In this document: piece after piece, positions 60,782-64,000 of the stretch
Position numbering within the stretch: the first letter of the stretch is position 1
Layout: every line of letters starts with the position of its first letter
NCBI GenBank assembly: GCA_035575925.1
Contig: DATLXK010000014.1
Span: 165,717-229,716 of the forward strand
Direction: 5' to 3'
Length of the DNA: 64,000 nucleotides
Origin: DASWTL01 sp035575925
GTDB taxonomy: Bacteria > Bacteroidota > Bacteroidia > Sphingobacteriales > Sphingobacteriaceae
Translations under genes and position numbers: made by a program
Notes under the pieces: model-generated
What the model was told of the DNA's origin: nothing
Databases searched by the model: none
The model's input: the letters and a program-made list of their open reading frames with translations, nothing else

Positions 60782-61456
60782 ATGAAAGGATCAATCAAAA
60801 AGAGATATTCATTTCTGTATCGAAATGGCCTCACAGTTTTTTTTATGACTTTGATGATCCTAACTCTTTTCGGGCAGGCGTATACAGGCTGGAGAGAGCA
60901 TAATAAAGATTTGCAGGAGGCGCAAGCTGCGCCCATTGAATTTGGAAATTATTTCATTACCGGGCATTTTTACCAGGCAACTTTTGAGAACTGGGAAAGC
61001 GAATTTCTTCAAATGGCGATGTATGTGATGCTAACCATTCATTTACGTCAATTAGGCTCATCTGAATCGAAAAAACTGGAGGGGAAAGAAGAAGTAGACC
61101 GTGAACCCAAAACTCACCTTAATGCACCGTGGCCAGTTAAAAAAGGCGGTTTGGTTTTAAAATTATACAGCTACTCGCTTTCCTTAACATTTTTAATACT
61201 TTTTGCAATTAGTTTCTGGCTGCATGCCGAAGGAAGTTTGAAAAATTATAATGAAATCCAGCGATTAAAGAAAGAGCCCATAGAAACGATGAGTGAGTTT
61301 ATTATCGGTAGCAGATTCTGGTTTGAATCATTTCAGAACTGGCAAAGTGAATTTCTTTCTGTGGCCTCTATTGTTTTTCTGTCTATATATCTCCGACAAA
61401 AAGGATCTCCGGAATCAAAACCTGTAGATGCCCCTCATTTTCAAACCGGAGATTAG
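60782..61456 (+). CDS. DUF6766-like membrane protein with internal duplication
   Basis: 224 residues made of two similar halves (about 12-100 and 125-215). Each half has a membrane helix, a short polar stretch, a tryptophan-rich loop and a second helix: 'FENWESEFLQMAMYVMLTIH' in the first and 'FQNWQSEFLSVASIVFLSIY' in the second, both followed by 'LRQ-GS-ESK'. The DUF6766 assignment is from memory. The function is unknown; its place after a terminator means it has its own promoter, which I could not identify. Confidence 0.75.
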   Translation: MKGSIKKRYSFLYRNGLTVFFMTLMILTLFGQAYTGWREHNKDLQEAQAAPIEFGNYFITGHFYQATFENWESEFLQMAMYVMLTIHLRQLGSSESKKLEGKEEVDREPKTHLNAPWPVKKGGLVLKLYSYSLSLTFLILFAISFWLHAEGSLKNYNEIQRLKKEPIETMSEFIIGSRFWFESFQNWQSEFLSVASIVFLSIYLRQKGSPESKPVDAPHFQTGD

Positions 61457-61463
61457 CTCAGGC

Positions 61464-61967
61464 TTAACGGCCAAAGTCATCCTGAACGCGGATGATATCA
61501 TCTTCATCAGAAGGGTTGTTTATATCGGTATGTTGCCATATTTCAGCGAGGATTCCCCAATCACTAAGTCCGATTAAACGATGGCGCTCCCCCTGTTTAA
61601 GTGTAATTATATCTCCGGGACGGCATTTCTTTAATTCACCTTCTGTATCAGTATCACTGGTAACTAAGCCAACTTCACCCTCTACTACAATCCATATCTC
61701 TGCACGGCGATGATGATATTGCCAGGATAGCCTTTTACCAGGAGCTACTACAAGTATTTTAGGACTTAATTTGCCTGAAATTTTTAATTCATCTACCGGA
61801 ATACTGTTAAAATAGGTATCTGCAAATTGCTGAGCCTGGCTTTCAGCTACAACAAAAAACCCTCCCCATGGCCGGGTATCATCCTGCTTATCAACAGTAA
61901 AGTTGTGTTGTTTTAACTGGCCTTTAACTCGATTGAATAGTTGTGATTTGGATTCTGGTGTGCTCAT
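61464..61967 (-). CDS. Cupin, mannose-6-phosphate isomerase-like
   Basis: 167 residues from ATG 61967. The frame stays open to 62057, but that part crosses tRNA-Ala and its terminator and is not coding. The cupin domain has 'ILVVAPGKRLSWQYHHRRAE' followed by 'IWIVVEGEVGLV' and 'PGDIITLKQGERHRLIGL', the metal-binding His/Glu pattern of type II phosphomannose isomerase cupins, and ends 'DEDDIIRVQDDFGR'. It may isomerise a sugar phosphate or bind a nucleotide sugar intermediate; the substrate is not settled. Confidence 0.82.
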   Translation of the reverse strand: MSTPESKSQLFNRVKGQLKQHNFTVDKQDDTRPWGGFFVVAESQAQQFADTYFNSIPVDELKISGKLSPKILVVAPGKRLSWQYHHRRAEIWIVVEGEVGLVTSDTDTEGELKKCRPGDIITLKQGERHRLIGLSDWGILAEIWQHTDINNPSDEDDIIRVQDDFGR

Positions 61968-61981
61968 TTTGGTACTTAAGC

Positions 61982-62006
61982 AAAAAAGCAGCATCATGCT
62001 GCTTTT
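61982..62006 (-). terminator. Rho-independent terminator after tRNA-Ala
   Basis: On the minus strand AAAAGCAGC-ATGAT-GCTGCTTTT, followed by T bases, 5 bp after the tRNA end. It also lies between the tRNA and the cupin start, confirming that the cupin does not extend upstream. Confidence 0.85.
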
Positions 62007-62011
62007 AATTG

Positions 62012-62085
<74 letters not shown>

Positions 62086-62325
62086 CATTGTTGGCGTAAA
62101 AGTAACAAAAAGGAGATTAGAAGCAAAAAATGCTTGAAATAGCTTTCTATTAGTTCAATTTGTTGCTAATGAAACCTATCAAATGGATTATTTCCATACT
62201 ATTCTACTTTAAAAAGTGGTAAAGAAAGCTCTTAATTTGTAAATACATATGTGAGTAAGTCCATTGGACAAAACTCCTAATTGCTTGGTAAGTTTTCACA
62301 TACAGCTATAGGTTACATCCAACGC

Positions 62326-63744
62326 TTATTTCCCGGAATCCTTCCTGATTTCAACAATATCTTGAATGTTCCTTGGGAGCCCTGATAGAATATTGAACTT
62401 AGTTTCAGTTTCAATATCTCTCACTGTAACAATGTATTGCGTCCAATCCGGGTTGACTGTATGAGTATTTGGTGTATTAATCGCTATAACCCTGGAATCT
62501 GAACTAATCCTGCTCAAGTCATTTGTTCCTGCAGGAATTACAACAGCAACCTTCCAAACGAATGCCGGGATCGTGATATTACCTATCTTGCTAAAGGCAC
62601 CTTTAGAACTTGTTCCACCAGCACCATAATTACCCATCACTACATAAACCTCATTTCCGGAAAGTACAAGAGATCTCAAGTAATTTTCAAAATTACTCCA
62701 CACACCTTGATTGTTGGTGGAACTTTGAGGAATCATGTTGGTCATTAAAAAGGTGGAGGAATTTGCCTCAGTTGAAGAAGTTCTATCTGCTGATGGACAA
62801 TTATGCCCCCTGTCGAAGCCGTATGTAGCGTAATTGTAACTGTTGCTTTGAACCTGAAACCAACCTGACGGGAGACCAGACCATGCAGCAAAATTATCCT
62901 GACGTGGAGCTGATCCTATATTTGCAGCATCCAGGTGCCAGCTTACCCAATTTGGTATTGCCTTCGAGCTGCTGTAGCTTTCAACAAAATATTTATGATC
63001 AATTAAGTAGTTATCTGCAAAAAGCATGTTGATTTGAGCCTCCGAAGGATTTCCTAATAGAATATTGCCATTATCTCCCATAAGTGGGGGAGCATCTGTA
63101 CCCGCTACTACGTCTCTGGGAATATTAGGAATTCCGCCTGCCGCAGTTCCTTCATCTACTCCTGTGTCGGGTTCGCCCACTACTATCCCCGGGTCTCCGG
63201 TACCTTTGAAGGTGATATTATCAATATTTATACGAGCTGTGGACGTATTGACGATTTTAAACCTGACCTTTTCAGTAACAGTTATAGCAAATGAATCAAG
63301 CTTAAGATTTGTATTATCTTCTAAAACGTCGTTGCCAATCTGTGTATAGGCTCCACCATTTACAGACATTTGCAGCTGCCAGCTTGTATTAGCATCAGTA
63401 CCAAATTTAGCATGAGAGATATAAAGCATCTTTAGACCACGTACATCGAAATTCATATTTACGCTACCCGTACGAAGTCTCATAGACTTAAGACCTTCTT
63501 TCTTATCAGTTGCAAGATTACCTATCAGCGCATCATTAAAGTTCCATGACCCCGTAAGCAATATCAAATCAGCTGCTGCATAGGCACCTTTTATTCCCGT
63601 TTCAAAAGTCTCAACAATCTTATATGGAGTTGGAGCTTGCACCACGACAGGCGCGACTTCATCAGGGTGGGCAATACTTCTCTTTGAACAAGAATTAAAA
63701 ACAAGAAGAATGCCGCAACCAAAAAGTAGAAGTCTTGAAATCAT
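62326..63744 (-). CDS. Secreted DNA/RNA non-specific endonuclease, lipoprotein
   Basis: 472 residues. Lipobox 'LVFNSCSKR' gives lipidated Cys19. Residues about 40-185 form a beta-sandwich of the carbohydrate-binding type ('SWQLQMSVNGGAYTQIGN', 'NIDNITFKG'), then a Gly-rich linker. The nuclease domain (about 225-465) has the DRGH motif in 'YGFDRGHNCPSADR', the metal-binding Asn in 'MIPQSSTNNQGVWSNFENYL' and ends in a conserved Asp/Glu-rich tail. It probably degrades extracellular nucleic acid for nutrients. Preceded by a TATCTTTA -7-like box. Confidence 0.92.
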   Translation of the reverse strand: MISRLLLFGCGILLVFNSCSKRSIAHPDEVAPVVVQAPTPYKIVETFETGIKGAYAAADLILLTGSWNFNDALIGNLATDKKEGLKSMRLRTGSVNMNFDVRGLKMLYISHAKFGTDANTSWQLQMSVNGGAYTQIGNDVLEDNTNLKLDSFAITVTEKVRFKIVNTSTARINIDNITFKGTGDPGIVVGEPDTGVDEGTAAGGIPNIPRDVVAGTDAPPLMGDNGNILLGNPSEAQINMLFADNYLIDHKYFVESYSSSKAIPNWVSWHLDAANIGSAPRQDNFAAWSGLPSGWFQVQSNSYNYATYGFDRGHNCPSADRTSSTEANSSTFLMTNMIPQSSTNNQGVWSNFENYLRSLVLSGNEVYVVMGNYGAGGTSSKGAFSKIGNITIPAFVWKVAVVIPAGTNDLSRISSDSRVIAINTPNTHTVNPDWTQYIVTVRDIETETKFNILSGLPRNIQDIVEIRKDSGK

Positions 63745-64000
63745 AAGAGGTTTTTTTATAAAGATATCAGGTAGTATAAAGGATTGCTATCGCACTGCCA
63801 CACTTATCTACCACTAAACAATAATAATAAAATGTTTCAACTCGCCATTCATGAAATCTAAAGGGTATGTAAAATAAACTGTGTCATTAGTCTCAAGCCC
63901 CCAGCCCTCCAAGGCTAAGGGGGCGGTGCCAGTCAATTCAAATCTAGCTTCATTCTTCCAGGAAACCAAATGGCTAGTTTTTGAGCGGTCTGTCCCCAAT
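63745..64000. other. Window end without a confident gene; GC-rich hairpin
   Basis: A 61-codon minus-strand frame (63814-63999, TTG start) is open but resembles nothing I know. A hairpin GCCCCC/GGGGGC with an inner AGCC/GGCT stem lies at 63897-63924. It may be the end of a gene outside the window. Confidence 0.4.

Noticed and set aside
63814..63999. 61-codon frame at the window end
   Set aside because: TTG start, no recognisable domain, and it contains a GC-rich hairpin; not called as a gene.

Overview
This window reads as a chromosomal segment of a Bacteroidota bacterium, most likely in or near the Sphingobacteriaceae. DNA is AT-rich. Genes are preceded not by Shine-Dalgarno sequences but by the Bacteroidota -7 element TAnnTTTG. 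Marker proteins are GldC, a type IX secretion sorting domain, a TonB-dependent receptor with a carboxypeptidase-like N-terminal domain, a GldL-like small membrane protein and the long two-part IspG. I see no prophage, insertion sequence, CRISPR array or large transferred island; this is mostly core chromosome with a few mobile or decaying pieces.

Layout. 1-5193: cytochrome c maturation (ccmB, ccmC, a ccmD-like gene, ccmE, start of ccmF) with a glutamate dehydrogenase inside the cluster. 5300-5900: a decayed patch with a HicB antitoxin remnant and a frameshifted membrane protein. 5931-16100: housekeeping (gldC, DEAD-box helicase, a dihydroorotase, NlpC/P60 hydrolase, hscA, riboflavin synthase, biotin carboxylase) plus a PIN toxin with a 54-residue partner. 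16187-20471: a secreted DUF1800/DUF1501 pair and threonine aldolase. 20636-24188: two BadF-type sugar kinase paralogues flanking a Nudix-fold regulator, the second followed by GAPDH. 24251-32625: TonB receptor, divergent penicillin acylase, and an ECF sigma/anti-sigma/beta-barrel operon. 32723-41773: a nearly complete heme pathway (hemA, fused hemC-hemD, hemB, hemL, hemE, hemJ) with a two-component system and a TPR-like protein embedded between hemL and hemE. 41910-53585: ispG, a PspC/LiaF/RDD envelope cluster, an MlaE/MlaF transporter, a methyltransferase, a D-aminoacylase with a lipoprotein, and msrA. 53587-60019: HepT/MntA, topoisomerase IV (parC, parE) and cytidine deaminase. 60340-63744: small proteins, a duplicated DUF6766 protein, a cupin, tRNA-Ala and a secreted nuclease.

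The clearest joint function is heme supply and use: heme synthesis and cytochrome c maturation lie in the same 42 kb. The most unusual points are the kinase/pseudokinase pair around a regulator with a degenerate Nudix box, two in-frame 42-bp heptanucleotide tracts inside ispG, the signalling genes inside the heme operon, the PIN/small-protein pair, and weak start codons (TTG, GTG, GTG) on hemA, hemCD and hemE. Functions are assigned from motifs and general family knowledge; no database search was possible.
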